The position numbers and the translations under genes were made by a program. 64,000 nt of DNA from VMCP01 sp964408945 (lineage in GTDB: Bacteria > Bacteroidota > Bacteroidia > NS11-12g > UBA955), in NCBI GenBank assembly GCA_964408945.1, contig CAYPBJ010000002.1, forward strand, positions 96,941 through 160,940, read 5' to 3'. Below the pieces are notes generated by a model. The model was not told where the DNA came from. It searched no databases and was given only the letters and a program-made list of their open reading frames with translations. This document shows, in pieces, positions 18,105 to 26,550 of the stretch; position 1 is the first letter of the stretch, and each line of letters begins with the position of its first letter.

Positions 18105-18240
18105 TATCGGGTATCGGGTGACGGGTNNNNNNNNNNNNNNNNNNNNNNNNNNNNNNNNNNNNNNNNNNNNNNNNNNNNNNNNNNNNNNNNNNNNNNNNNN
18201 NNNNNNNNNNNNNNNNNNNNNNNNNNTATGGACCCTAGAC
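18105..18240. repeat. Second heptanucleotide repeat array, inverted relative to the first, broken by a gap
   Basis: Units before the gap are TATCGGG twice and TGACGGG; after it TATGGAC and CCTAGAC. On the minus strand this reads GTCTAGG GTCCATA ... CCCGTCA CCCGATA, the same order of unit types as the array at 14891-15126 read on the plus strand. It fills the gap between the convergent M16 peptidase and PHP phosphatase genes. Confidence 0.8.
18127..18226. other. Assembly gap (100 N) inside the second heptad array
   Basis: Placeholder of exactly 100 N between the two convergent genes; flanks are not duplicated. True length unknown. Confidence 0.9.
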
Positions 18241-18248
18241 CAAAGACT

Positions 18249-18938
18249 TCATATCAATTCTTCATTGCGAAGCTTGTGCTTTGTAAAGAGCTCTTCAAGA
18301 GAATCTTTTGTAAAGAATGTATTTAGGGCTTCTAGATGCCGGATATGGTGAAGGTCGGTGCAAGCGTAATCGTAAAATCCTTCATCAAGAAGTCTTTCAG
18401 CAATTTGCTGAACATCTTTTCCGTAATAAGGTGTAAGAGAGAGTAAGTTGAGTTGAAAATCAAACCCTAAGTCTTTTAAATACGTATAAGTGTTTTTGTA
18501 ATCTTTGTGGTAGTAGGGATACCTTTCAGGATGTGCCAAGATTGGTATGTACCCGTCAATTTGAAGCTGGAAACTTACACTTTCTAGATGATCTGGTTTT
18601 TGAGCATAAGACAATTCAACGAGTATATTTTTATCTTTTACGCAAAGTAATGGTTCTTTATTTTTGATTTTTGACATGAATACATCATCTATCATGTGTT
18701 CAGCCGAGAAACCGATTAGTGAATTTTGGTTATTTTCATGAAGGAAATGATTGGCTGAGTCAAAAGCATTCGAAATGCTTTCTAAATTATTAGGGTGAGT
18801 ATCAGCAATGATGTGGGGAGACCCTTTTATGCTATCAAAACCCAGTGTATTTAGTCCATTGACCAACAAAAGGGTAGTTTCATGGTCAGGTGATCCATCG
18901 TCAATTCCTGGTAACACGTGGTTGTGGAAATCTAGCAT
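18249..18938 (-). CDS. PHP-family protein-tyrosine phosphatase (CpsB/YwqE-like)
   Basis: A 229-residue metal-dependent phosphatase of the PHP fold that in Gram-positive and Bacteroidota capsule systems removes phosphate from BY-kinases. Metal-binding motifs are visible: FHNHVLPGIDDG (residues 4-15), ILAHPERY (about 133) and CTDLHH (about 192). The sequence is slightly shorter than typical CpsB. The partner BY-kinase is not in the window. It is divergent from the SusC gene across a 262-base AT-rich region. Confidence 0.88.
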   Translation of the reverse strand: MLDFHNHVLPGIDDGSPDHETTLLLVNGLNTLGFDSIKGSPHIIADTHPNNLESISNAFDSANHFLHENNQNSLIGFSAEHMIDDVFMSKIKNKEPLLCVKDKNILVELSYAQKPDHLESVSFQLQIDGYIPILAHPERYPYYHKDYKNTYTYLKDLGFDFQLNLLSLTPYYGKDVQQIAERLLDEGFYDYACTDLHHIRHLEALNTFFTKDSLEELFTKHKLRNEELI

Positions 18939-19200
18939 AATACAAAGTTCGACAAATAACGCATATGTTGAATTGATGATTTAATAATCAACATAAGATT
19001 TGCTAAAATGTATTTAAATATTAAAACAGAAATTTTCAGTCGTAAAATTTTAAAAAATTGAAAATCAATCAAATAAAAATAACACTATTTGACGTTAGTC
19101 GCACTTTTTGGATTTTTTGTCGAAAAAAATTAGACAAAAAAATTATGAATTCTCAGAAATTATTCCATAATTGCATTTTACGCTGTTAAATTAAAATCAT
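18939..19200. promoter_or_regulatory. AT-rich divergent intergenic region between the PHP phosphatase and SusC genes
   Basis: A 262-base region, strongly A/T rich, that must hold the promoters of both genes. I see only imperfect matches to TAnnTTTG (for example GAACTTTG on the minus strand near 18950), no clear inverted repeat and no convincing RNA structure. Confidence 0.35.
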
Positions 19201-22200
19201 ATGATTATGAAAATTACGTTTAGTAAAATTCCAGTACTGACCCTGTTGGGGTTGGCTTTGTTTGTGTCTGATAGGGCGCAAGCACAGTCTACCGATGGGG
19301 ACACAGTAAACGTCGGTGAGGTAACGATTACCGCAACCGGCTTGACCACCAGCACGCGGAAAACCGGTTACGGTGTTTCGCAAATTAAGAGCAAAAGTAT
19401 TGTTTCTTCTGGTGAGAGTGGTATTATTCAGGCCATGACAGGTAAGGCTTCAAATGTACAAATTACTCGTTCAACGGGTGATCCAGGTGCAGGAGCCTAC
19501 ATTCAAATTCGTGGTCAGAATACGGTAACCGGTTCAAATCAGCCGCTAATTGTGGTTGACGGTGTTCCTGTTAGTAACTCAAGTTTAGGTGGGGGTGTAG
19601 ATGGGGTTGTACAACAATCTCGTTTAAATGACATTAACCCTTCTGATATTGAGAACATTGAGATTCTTAAAGGTGCAGCAGCTGCTGCTATTTGGGGAAC
19701 TCGTGCTGCAAATGGTGTAATTATGATTACAACCAAGAAAGGTAAAAAGGGGTTGAGTATTGAATTCAATAGCCAATTAGCCATGGATGAAGTAAACCGT
19801 GAATTTGAAAAACAAGACAAATTCGGTCAAGGTTCTGCGGGTAAATGGGCAGCGAATGTCGCTAATAGTTGGGGAGATAAAATTTCAAATCGTACGGGAA
19901 CAGATGAATTGAATACTACAGGTGCTTATTTTGAAGCAGCTGACGGAACAAAGATTTATCCTATTACTAAAAAAGGCGATAAAACTATTTACAACCAAGC
20001 CAACCGCGATCAAGTTTTCCGCACAGGAACCACTTGGAACAACAATCTTTCAATCTCTTCTGCAAATGAAAAAGGTTCTATTTTCTTCTCAGTTTCTGAT
20101 TGGGATCAAAAAGGGGTCTTGAATGGTAATTCAGACTATCGCAGAACAACAGGAAGATTGAATTTTTCATACAATGCCAACGAAAAATTGACATTAAGTA
20201 TGAAAAGTACATTGGCGAAGATCTTCTCAAATCGTATCCAACAAGGGTCTAATTTAAATGGACTTTACTTAGGTTATTTGAGAACTCCACCAGATTTTGA
20301 TAACCGCATTTTTGAAGGTACTTATTACAATGCGGCTGGCGTTGCAACATTTGGGGCTCATCGTGGTTACAGACGTTATATGGGGGATGCCGTTCCAACG
20401 TATAACAATCCAGGTTGGACATTAAACAATCAAGTGAATACAAGCGATGTAGTTCGTTTCATTGTAACACCTGAGGCTTCATACAAGTGGAATAAAAATG
20501 CCAATTTCATTGCAAGAGTTGGATATGACCAATCTTCAGACAGAAGGATCACTTATTTTCCTGTTCGTTCAGCGGGTAGCAATGCCACTGGTACTTTTGG
20601 AGATGCTATGATTACCGAATCTGAATTGAGTCTTCATTTGATCAACCAATCTACTCACAAGATCAATGAGAATATCACTTTGGATGCGACTTTGGGTTAT
20701 TTAGCTACTGATAGAAATTTCTATCAAATTGGAGGTTCAGCTTTAAATTTTATCATTAAAGACCAAGATCGATTTGCCTTTAACAATTCAACTTCTGAAA
20801 ATATGACTCCGTTTAATTCCGTGAGTAGAATTTTAAATAACAGAGTTTATGGAACCTTTGATTTTGCAATGAAGGATAAGTTTTTCTTGCAATTAGCTGC
20901 CGCATCTGAGCGTGCTAGTACTTTTGCAGATAGATTCTTATCACCTAGTGCAAGTTTGAGCTATGAATTCTCTAAAGATGTGAAAGTTCCTGGAATGTCA
21001 TACGGTAAGTTGAGAGCTTCTTGGGGACAAGTGGGTATTGCACCTCCGGCATACATTTGGGGAACCAATTATGTAAGTGCAGGTTCTGCATCAGGTTGGG
21101 GTGAAATTATGGATGCTTCTTATTTTGGAGGATCTATTTACAGAAGTACCACAAGAGGAAATCCGAATATTCGTCCAGAAATGAAGCGCGAAACAGAATT
21201 TGGTGCTGATTTGAAATTCTTAGACAACCGTTTAAGTGTGGGAGCTACTTACTACATGAATAATACCAAAGATATTATTTTGGCAGTAGCAGTACCTGCA
21301 TCTACAGGTTACACCAATCAATGGAGCAATGCTGCGGAAATGAAAAACTCTGGTTATGAATTAGATGTGAATTTTGCAGCAATTAAGAAGGATAATTTAC
21401 AGTGGAACATTTATGGTAACATCGGTTCTAATAAGAATGAGGTTGTCAGTTTGGCTGGTTCTAAATCAATTTTCTTAGAAGGATTTACTGGTACTTCTTC
21501 ACGTGCAATTGAAGGCCAGCAAATGGGTGCTCTTTGGGGTGGAAAATGGTTGAGAGATGAAAACGATAAATTGGTTTTAGATGCTAACGGATTCCCTCAA
21601 CAAGCGCCTGAAGAAGGATTATTGGGTGACCCTAACCCTACGTGGAGAGGTGCAATCGGAACCAACTTGACTTTCAAAGGATTGACTCTAAACGTGTTGT
21701 TTGAGGCATGCCAAGGCAATCAAATGTGGGGCGGTACGTATGGTATCATGAACAATTTTGGTGTATCAGTTGAAACTGCAAATGAAGTTACCTTGTCTGC
21801 TGATAAAGCTGCTCAGGTGAAAAACATTCGTGGTGTAACTGTTGATCAATTTGCTACGCCAAATGCTGATGGTACTTATACAGTTAGAGGTAACTTAAAA
21901 GATTTTGGAGCTGGTGATGTATTATTAGATCAGTATTGGTATACGAGCTTGGGTGGTGGATTTGGACCTGTAGGGGAGCAATTCATTTATGATGCTTCAT
22001 GGGTTCGTTTACGCGAATTGAGCCTAAGCTACCAATTGCCTGAATCGGTATGCAAAGCTCTTCATATTCCAGGTGCAAGCCTTGGATTCACAGGTAGGAA
22101 CTTGGCACTTTGGACTAACTCACCTCAATTGGGTGTTGATCCAGAGACCAATTTAACGGGTGTTACTAATGGACGTGGTTTGGATTATTTTAACAACCCA

Positions 22201-22242
22201 GGTACCAAGTCGTACATCTTCAGTCTTAGTGTTAAAATTTAA
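19201..22242 (+). CDS. SusC/RagA-type TonB-linked outer-membrane transporter
   Basis: A 1013-residue outer-membrane transporter for large ligands that works with a SusD lid. A signal peptide (ending RAQAQ, about residue 30) is followed almost at once by the plug domain (GEVTITATG, GVQI-like QITRSTGDPGAGAYIQIRGQN, LIVVDGVPVSN, IEILKGAAAAAIWG, ANGVIMITTKKG) and then the barrel, ending YIFSLSVKI. The carboxypeptidase-regulatory-like domain that usually precedes the plug in SusC is absent. An in-frame ATG two codons downstream is an equally good start. The SusD gene follows with TAATG overlap. No glycan hydrolase or regulator is adjacent, so the ligand is unknown. Confidence 0.93.
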   Translation: MIMKITFSKIPVLTLLGLALFVSDRAQAQSTDGDTVNVGEVTITATGLTTSTRKTGYGVSQIKSKSIVSSGESGIIQAMTGKASNVQITRSTGDPGAGAYIQIRGQNTVTGSNQPLIVVDGVPVSNSSLGGGVDGVVQQSRLNDINPSDIENIEILKGAAAAAIWGTRAANGVIMITTKKGKKGLSIEFNSQLAMDEVNREFEKQDKFGQGSAGKWAANVANSWGDKISNRTGTDELNTTGAYFEAADGTKIYPITKKGDKTIYNQANRDQVFRTGTTWNNNLSISSANEKGSIFFSVSDWDQKGVLNGNSDYRRTTGRLNFSYNANEKLTLSMKSTLAKIFSNRIQQGSNLNGLYLGYLRTPPDFDNRIFEGTYYNAAGVATFGAHRGYRRYMGDAVPTYNNPGWTLNNQVNTSDVVRFIVTPEASYKWNKNANFIARVGYDQSSDRRITYFPVRSAGSNATGTFGDAMITESELSLHLINQSTHKINENITLDATLGYLATDRNFYQIGGSALNFIIKDQDRFAFNNSTSENMTPFNSVSRILNNRVYGTFDFAMKDKFFLQLAAASERASTFADRFLSPSASLSYEFSKDVKVPGMSYGKLRASWGQVGIAPPAYIWGTNYVSAGSASGWGEIMDASYFGGSIYRSTTRGNPNIRPEMKRETEFGADLKFLDNRLSVGATYYMNNTKDIILAVAVPASTGYTNQWSNAAEMKNSGYELDVNFAAIKKDNLQWNIYGNIGSNKNEVVSLAGSKSIFLEGFTGTSSRAIEGQQMGALWGGKWLRDENDKLVLDANGFPQQAPEEGLLGDPNPTWRGAIGTNLTFKGLTLNVLFEACQGNQMWGGTYGIMNNFGVSVETANEVTLSADKAAQVKNIRGVTVDQFATPNADGTYTVRGNLKDFGAGDVLLDQYWYTSLGGGFGPVGEQFIYDASWVRLRELSLSYQLPESVCKALHIPGASLGFTGRNLALWTNSPQLGVDPETNLTGVTNGRGLDYFNNPGTKSYIFSLSVKI

Positions 22243-23609
22243 TGAAAAGTAAAATGAAAAAGAGTTTAATAATTCCTTTGGCACTTGGTCTGACGATGTT
22301 CGGATTGAATTCTTGCCAAAAAGACATTGATGAAATAAATAAAGAGAACCCCAATCAGTTCAGTGATGCCTCTGGCGAGCTGATGATTACAGGAGCTCAA
22401 ATGGCTAATGTCTTGTTTCAAGAAGGAGAAGCTGCTCGTATGGCGGGTATTTTCTCTGGATATTTCACTGGTTATGACAGACAATATGTTTCATACCAAA
22501 GTTACAAAATGACTGCCGGAGATTTTGATAATATCTGGGGTACTTTGTATGCTGAAGGTATTGCACAATGTCGTATTGTAAAAGAAAAAGCTACAAAAGG
22601 CGGTAATAAAACTTTGTACGGTGTGGCTGCAATTACTGAGGCTCATTTGTTGTTAACGGCAAGTTCTTTATTTGGCGATATTCCCCAAAGCGAAGCTTGT
22701 AACGACAATATTTTGACGCCTAAGTATGATAAGATGAGTGATATTCATCAATATTGCATTGACTTATTGGATGAAGTAATTCCAAACATGGCAGGAAGTT
22801 CTGCATATGGTGCCGCATACGTTGCGGGCTTCGATTGGGCACAAGTTGCAAACACATTGAAAGCTCGTGCTTTACTGCGTAAGAAGGATTATGCCGGTGC
22901 TTTGGCTGCTGCTCAAAATGGAGTTTTGGAGGGCCAAGATCTCAAGGCTGACCACTCACAGGAAACACCTGGTGCTTGGAATCTTTATTATGATTTCTTG
23001 GATTGGAACCGCACAGGTTACTTGAGCTGTGATGGTGCTCATATCGTATCGTTAATAGATACTTTGAGTCCAACCAGCCGCTTCAATTCAAAAACAGATG
23101 AGAGAGCTCGTTATGAGTGGTATTTCTTGCCTGATTATGCTACGCCTTTAGATCCCAACATGTATGGTATTTTTTATGCAACATCAAACTATGATTTAGT
23201 TACTTATGTTGAAAATGAATTAATTATAGCTGAATGCCATGCTAGATTGGGAGATAATTCTAAGGCTTTAGACCATTTGAATAACGTTCGTACTGTGAAC
23301 AATAACACCTATGGTGGTTTTGATGCTTATGATTTGGCAGATTTCGGTCCTGGACAAATTGAGGATGGTGCCGATCAATCTGCAGCTCTTTTGAAAGAAA
23401 TTTTAGAAGAGAAGTACGTGTCTTTATTCGGACAAATTGAGACGTTCTCTGACATGCGCAGAACCAACAATGCTGTGGGTATTCCTTTAAATCAAGGTAC
23501 CACTCAGCATCCTGCACGTTTCTTGATTCCTCAATCAGAGATTAACGCTAACAGTGCAAATGTTCCAGCAACTGGGAAAGATTTGTTCTCTAAGTTAGAG
23601 TTATTCTAA
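22242..23609 (+). CDS. SusD/RagB family nutrient-binding lipoprotein
   Basis: A 455-residue surface lipoprotein that caps the SusC channel. The signal peptide ends in the lipobox LNSC at about residue 25, then QKDIDEINKENPNQF, a common SusD start. Helical TPR-like segments follow (AEGIAQCRIVKEKAT, WAQVANTLKARALLRKKDYAGALAAA), with a C-terminal LLKEILEEKYVSLFGQIETFSDMRR region typical of the family. The start codon shares one base with the SusC stop (TAATG); ATG at 22254 is the alternative start. A strong bidirectional terminator follows. Confidence 0.92.
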   Translation: MKSKMKKSLIIPLALGLTMFGLNSCQKDIDEINKENPNQFSDASGELMITGAQMANVLFQEGEAARMAGIFSGYFTGYDRQYVSYQSYKMTAGDFDNIWGTLYAEGIAQCRIVKEKATKGGNKTLYGVAAITEAHLLLTASSLFGDIPQSEACNDNILTPKYDKMSDIHQYCIDLLDEVIPNMAGSSAYGAAYVAGFDWAQVANTLKARALLRKKDYAGALAAAQNGVLEGQDLKADHSQETPGAWNLYYDFLDWNRTGYLSCDGAHIVSLIDTLSPTSRFNSKTDERARYEWYFLPDYATPLDPNMYGIFYATSNYDLVTYVENELIIAECHARLGDNSKALDHLNNVRTVNNNTYGGFDAYDLADFGPGQIEDGADQSAALLKEILEEKYVSLFGQIETFSDMRRTNNAVGIPLNQGTTQHPARFLIPQSEINANSANVPATGKDLFSKLELF

Positions 23610-23627
23610 AGGTTTGATTCAGAGATA

Positions 23628-23660
23628 AAAAAAAGCCGCTTCAAAAGAGCGGCTTTTTTT
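23628..23660. terminator. Bidirectional terminator between susD and asnS
   Basis: A stem AGCCGCT/AGCGGCT with a 7-base loop, flanked by seven A upstream and seven T downstream, so it can end transcription from both convergent genes. Confidence 0.92.
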
Positions 23661-23662
23661 AT

Positions 23663-25189
23663 TTATGGTGTTAACCTACCATACATTCTTGGGAATGGAA
23701 TAGATTCTCTTACGTGTTTCAACTTGCAAATCCAGGTAACTACGCGCTCTAAACCTAATCCAAATCCTGAGTGGGGTACTGAGCCGTATCTGCGGAGGTC
23801 TAAATACCATTCAAAAGCTTCCATGGGTAATTCGTGTTCTTTGATTTTTTCAACAAGAGAATCTACATTGGTTTCACGTTCGCCACCACCCACAATTTCA
23901 CCGTATCCTTCGGGAGCTAAAACATCTACACCTCTTGCGAAACGGGCATCGTTGGGATTACGTTTTAAGTAGAATGCTTTGACTTCGTGGGGCCAATCAT
24001 ACACCATTACGGGGGAATCGAATAATTTTGTCAATACAGTTTCATCACTTCCGCCGAAATCATCGCCATAAGTGAAGTTACGAGCACTTTCTAACCATGT
24101 GGGGATGTTGCGTAAATCTTCTTCTAGATCTGCGCGTTCTTGTTTCAATTGAATGATTTTGGTAGTGAAGAAGTTTATTTGTCCTTTTTTCAGCCCACCT
24201 GAGTTTATTTGTTGTTCTTTGTCGGCAATCTCAGCATCAATATCTTCTATTTTAGCTTCAGCCGCTTTTTGCTCACCTTCTAGGAGTTGAATGGAGTAGA
24301 TACCATTTACGGGTTTTTGGCCTTTGATAATGCTTACTGCGTCATCATAGGTCATGCGAGGAAAAGGTTTAAGGGAAGATTCTAGCATGGCTGTATCTCT
24401 GCCGATCGTTTTTAATTCTTCTTGACACTGATCTAAAACATCTTTGATGACTGTTTGAAGCATTCCTTCAATACAATCCATGTTTTGGAAGATATCGTAG
24501 AAAGCCATTTCGGGTTCAATCATCCAGAACTCTGATAAATGTCGGCGGGTTTTAGATTTTTCAGCTCTAAATGTTGGACCAAAAGTATAAATTTTACCCA
24601 TAGCCATGGCCATAGCTTCTCCGTAAAGTTGACCGCTTTGGCTTAAATATGCAGGGGCTCCATAGAAATCAGTTTCAAAAAGGGTGCTGGTTCCTTCGCA
24701 AGCATTGCCCGTAAAAATAGGAGCATCCATTTGAACGAAACCTTCTGATTGGAAATATTTATGAATAGAAAAGATGATGGTGTTTCTGATTTTCATGATG
24801 GCCCATTGGCGAGTACTTCTCAGCCACAAATGGCGTTGGTCCATCAAAAATTCGATGCCGTGTTCTTTTTTTGCAATGGGATAATCAATGCTCTCTCCAA
24901 CGATTTTAATGGTATTCACTTGAACTTCAACACCGCCAATTTGTTTTTCATCAGCAAGCACTAATCCAGTGATTTCTACTGACGTTTCTAAGGCAGTTGA
25001 TTGAGCAATTTCTAGATTCTGAGCACCTGAATTTTCTTCGGTTACAACGCATTGGCAATATCCACTTCCGTCGCGTAATACGATGAAGGCTATTCCTTTA
25101 CCCTCTCTTTTATTGGAAACCCAGCCTTTGAGCGTGACGGTTGATCCAATAGCTTTTTTAAGATCTGAAATATAGGTATGAGTGCTCAT
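23663..25189 (-). CDS. asnS: Asparaginyl-tRNA synthetase
   Basis: Class IIb synthetase (508 residues) charging tRNA-Asn. An N-terminal OB-fold anticodon-binding domain (VTLKGWVSNKREGKGIAFIVLRDGSG) precedes the catalytic core: motif 2 TFRAEKSKTRRHLSEFWMIEPE and motif 3 GFGLGLERVV. A charged coiled-coil insertion of about 65 residues (about 296-360, EGEQKAAEAKIEDIDAEIAD and on) interrupts the core; I associate this with Bacteroidota AsnRS. The start at MSTHTY was chosen over an upstream ATG at 25222 because a -7 box lies between them. Direct AsnRS means GatCAB is needed mainly for tRNA-Gln. Confidence 0.96.
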   Translation of the reverse strand: MSTHTYISDLKKAIGSTVTLKGWVSNKREGKGIAFIVLRDGSGYCQCVVTEENSGAQNLEIAQSTALETSVEITGLVLADEKQIGGVEVQVNTIKIVGESIDYPIAKKEHGIEFLMDQRHLWLRSTRQWAIMKIRNTIIFSIHKYFQSEGFVQMDAPIFTGNACEGTSTLFETDFYGAPAYLSQSGQLYGEAMAMAMGKIYTFGPTFRAEKSKTRRHLSEFWMIEPEMAFYDIFQNMDCIEGMLQTVIKDVLDQCQEELKTIGRDTAMLESSLKPFPRMTYDDAVSIIKGQKPVNGIYSIQLLEGEQKAAEAKIEDIDAEIADKEQQINSGGLKKGQINFFTTKIIQLKQERADLEEDLRNIPTWLESARNFTYGDDFGGSDETVLTKLFDSPVMVYDWPHEVKAFYLKRNPNDARFARGVDVLAPEGYGEIVGGGERETNVDSLVEKIKEHELPMEAFEWYLDLRRYGSVPHSGFGLGLERVVTWICKLKHVRESIPFPRMYGRLTP

Positions 25190-25202
25190 AATCAATTTTC
25201 TG

Positions 25203-25210
25203 CAAAGATA
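25203..25210 (-). promoter_or_regulatory. -7 promoter box (TATCTTTG) for asnS
   Basis: Matches TAnnTTTG followed by C, and ends 13 bases before the asnS ATG at 25189. It lies downstream of the alternative ATG at 25222 and so argues against that start. Confidence 0.6.
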
Positions 25211-25262
25211 ATATTTCAACATCTATTAAATTGATTATAACGACGGAAGGCAGGTTATTTCC

Positions 25263-25270
25263 TATTTTTG
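25263..25270 (+). promoter_or_regulatory. -7 promoter box (TATTTTTG) for the ATP-grasp gene
   Basis: Matches TAnnTTTG and ends 4 bases before the ATG, implying a leaderless or very short-leader mRNA. No clear -33 element. Confidence 0.45.
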
Positions 25271-25274
25271 TTCG

Positions 25275-26345
25275 ATGTCTGTAACAAAACCACGCATTTT
25301 TATTCCTTCTGGTGCTGGTGCTCCTGGTTTTGGGGGGATATTTCAATGTTTGAAACAGGACAATTTTGCCTATGTTGTGGCAGGTGACTCCAATGAACAT
25401 GCTTACGGTAAATCTTTGGCTGATCAATTTTATTTGATGCCTCCATCATATGAAGAAGATAACTATTTGTTTAAAGTGAAGCAAATAATTATCAATGAGA
25501 AGATTGATTTAGTATTGCCGATCACTACGCGTGAACTCTCAGTTTTAGCGAAATATAAATCTGAGATTCAAGCATTGGGTGCTAAAGTCGTAGTGAGTGA
25601 TTTAAAAAAACTGACCATTGCCAATAATAAGGCATTGCTTAAAGAATGGGCTGAGAATCAACATATTCCGGTGCCTAAGGGCTCATTAGTAAAAAGTTGG
25701 GGCCAATTTGAAAATGAAGCTAGCAGGTTGTTAAATGAAGGGCATAAAGTTTGTTTTAAGCCAACAGAGGGTAATGGGTCTCGTGGTTTGGGTTTTGTAT
25801 GTTTTGAAAACGATTTATACTACTCAATCAATAAGCCAGGAGAAATTTGGATGACATTGAGTGAATGGAAAATACGATTAGAAAAAGCATTCAATGATGA
25901 CTTAGAGCTACTATTAACGGAATATTTACCGGGTAAAGAGTACAGTGTTGATGCTTTGGTCTATGAAAATAAAATTCTACTTTGTGTGCCGAGAAGTAGA
26001 GATAAAATGGTGGGAGGTATTAGTGTTGCCGGGGTTATTGAGAATAATGAGACTTTGATAGAGTTAACAAAAAAGTTAATTCTGAGTTTAGATTTAGAGG
26101 GTCCCATTGGTGTACAATGGAGAGCAGATGAGCAAGGAAATTATAAGCTTTTAGAAGTCAACCCTAGATTGCAAGGCACAACTTCGGCGTTGTTGCTTGC
26201 CGGTGTAAATGTCCCCCAAAAAACAGCAAAACAATATTTGAAACATACTGATAGTGAGATAGATGAGCCAATTTGGGGGACGCGTTTCAGCAGATATTGG
26301 AAAGATGTTGGTATTTCTTATTATCTTCGCGACCACTATGAGTAA
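25275..26345 (+). CDS. ATP-grasp enzyme (carbamoyl-phosphate-synthase-like), substrate unknown
   Basis: A 356-residue ATP-grasp protein. The N-terminal PreATP-grasp Rossmann-like domain (IFIPSGAGAPGFG) is followed by the ATP-grasp core: KPTEGNGSRGLGF (ATP-binding loop, about residue 160), LLTEYLPGKEYSVDALV, and the metal-binding LLEVNPRLQGTTS (about 300). Family members ligate a carboxylate to an amine or thiol, or carboxylate a biotin-like carrier. Nothing in the sequence fixes the substrate. A 51-residue membrane protein gene overlaps its stop by 8 bases, suggesting a functional pair. Confidence 0.85.
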   Translation: MSVTKPRIFIPSGAGAPGFGGIFQCLKQDNFAYVVAGDSNEHAYGKSLADQFYLMPPSYEEDNYLFKVKQIIINEKIDLVLPITTRELSVLAKYKSEIQALGAKVVVSDLKKLTIANNKALLKEWAENQHIPVPKGSLVKSWGQFENEASRLLNEGHKVCFKPTEGNGSRGLGFVCFENDLYYSINKPGEIWMTLSEWKIRLEKAFNDDLELLLTEYLPGKEYSVDALVYENKILLCVPRSRDKMVGGISVAGVIENNETLIELTKKLILSLDLEGPIGVQWRADEQGNYKLLEVNPRLQGTTSALLLAGVNVPQKTAKQYLKHTDSEIDEPIWGTRFSRYWKDVGISYYLRDHYE

Positions 26346-26493
26346 CGAAAAACGCAACAACACCAAGTATTGGGCGATGATGGTCATTAGCGGAATTGCT
26401 TTGACTTACTTTACCATTTTCCTTCCAGAAGCGTTTTGGTTGGGTCTGCCTACGTTTTTCGGCGGATTGGCCATGGCTATGGATTGGGTTTAA
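26338..26493 (+). CDS. Small membrane protein (51 residues) coupled to the ATP-grasp gene
   Basis: The start MSNEKRNN was chosen because its ATG overlaps the ATP-grasp stop (ATGAGTAA). A longer frame to 26263 lies inside the upstream gene. A basic N-terminus is followed by two hydrophobic stretches (WAMMVISGIALTYFTIFL and LPTFFGGLAMAM) with a short acidic turn. No family is recognised. Expression coupled to the upstream enzyme is likely. Confidence 0.6.
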   Translation: MSNEKRNNTKYWAMMVISGIALTYFTIFLPEAFWLGLPTFFGGLAMAMDWV

Positions 26494-26518
26494 TTTAATC
26501 ATTTCTTATATTCGAGTT

Positions 26519-26533
26519 GCGCTGAATAAGCGC
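26519..26533 (+). promoter_or_regulatory. Small hairpin in the accA leader
   Basis: GCGCT and AGCGC separated by 5 bases form a 5-bp stem, 17 bases before the accA ATG. It may be a leader hairpin; its length is too short to be certain. Confidence 0.3.
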
Positions 26534-26550
26534 CTATTAATCTATTGAAC

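Noticed and set aside
18939..19200. Small regulatory RNA in the AT-rich region before SusC
   Set aside because: No GC-rich stem with T run and no clear promoter pair; base composition alone is not enough.
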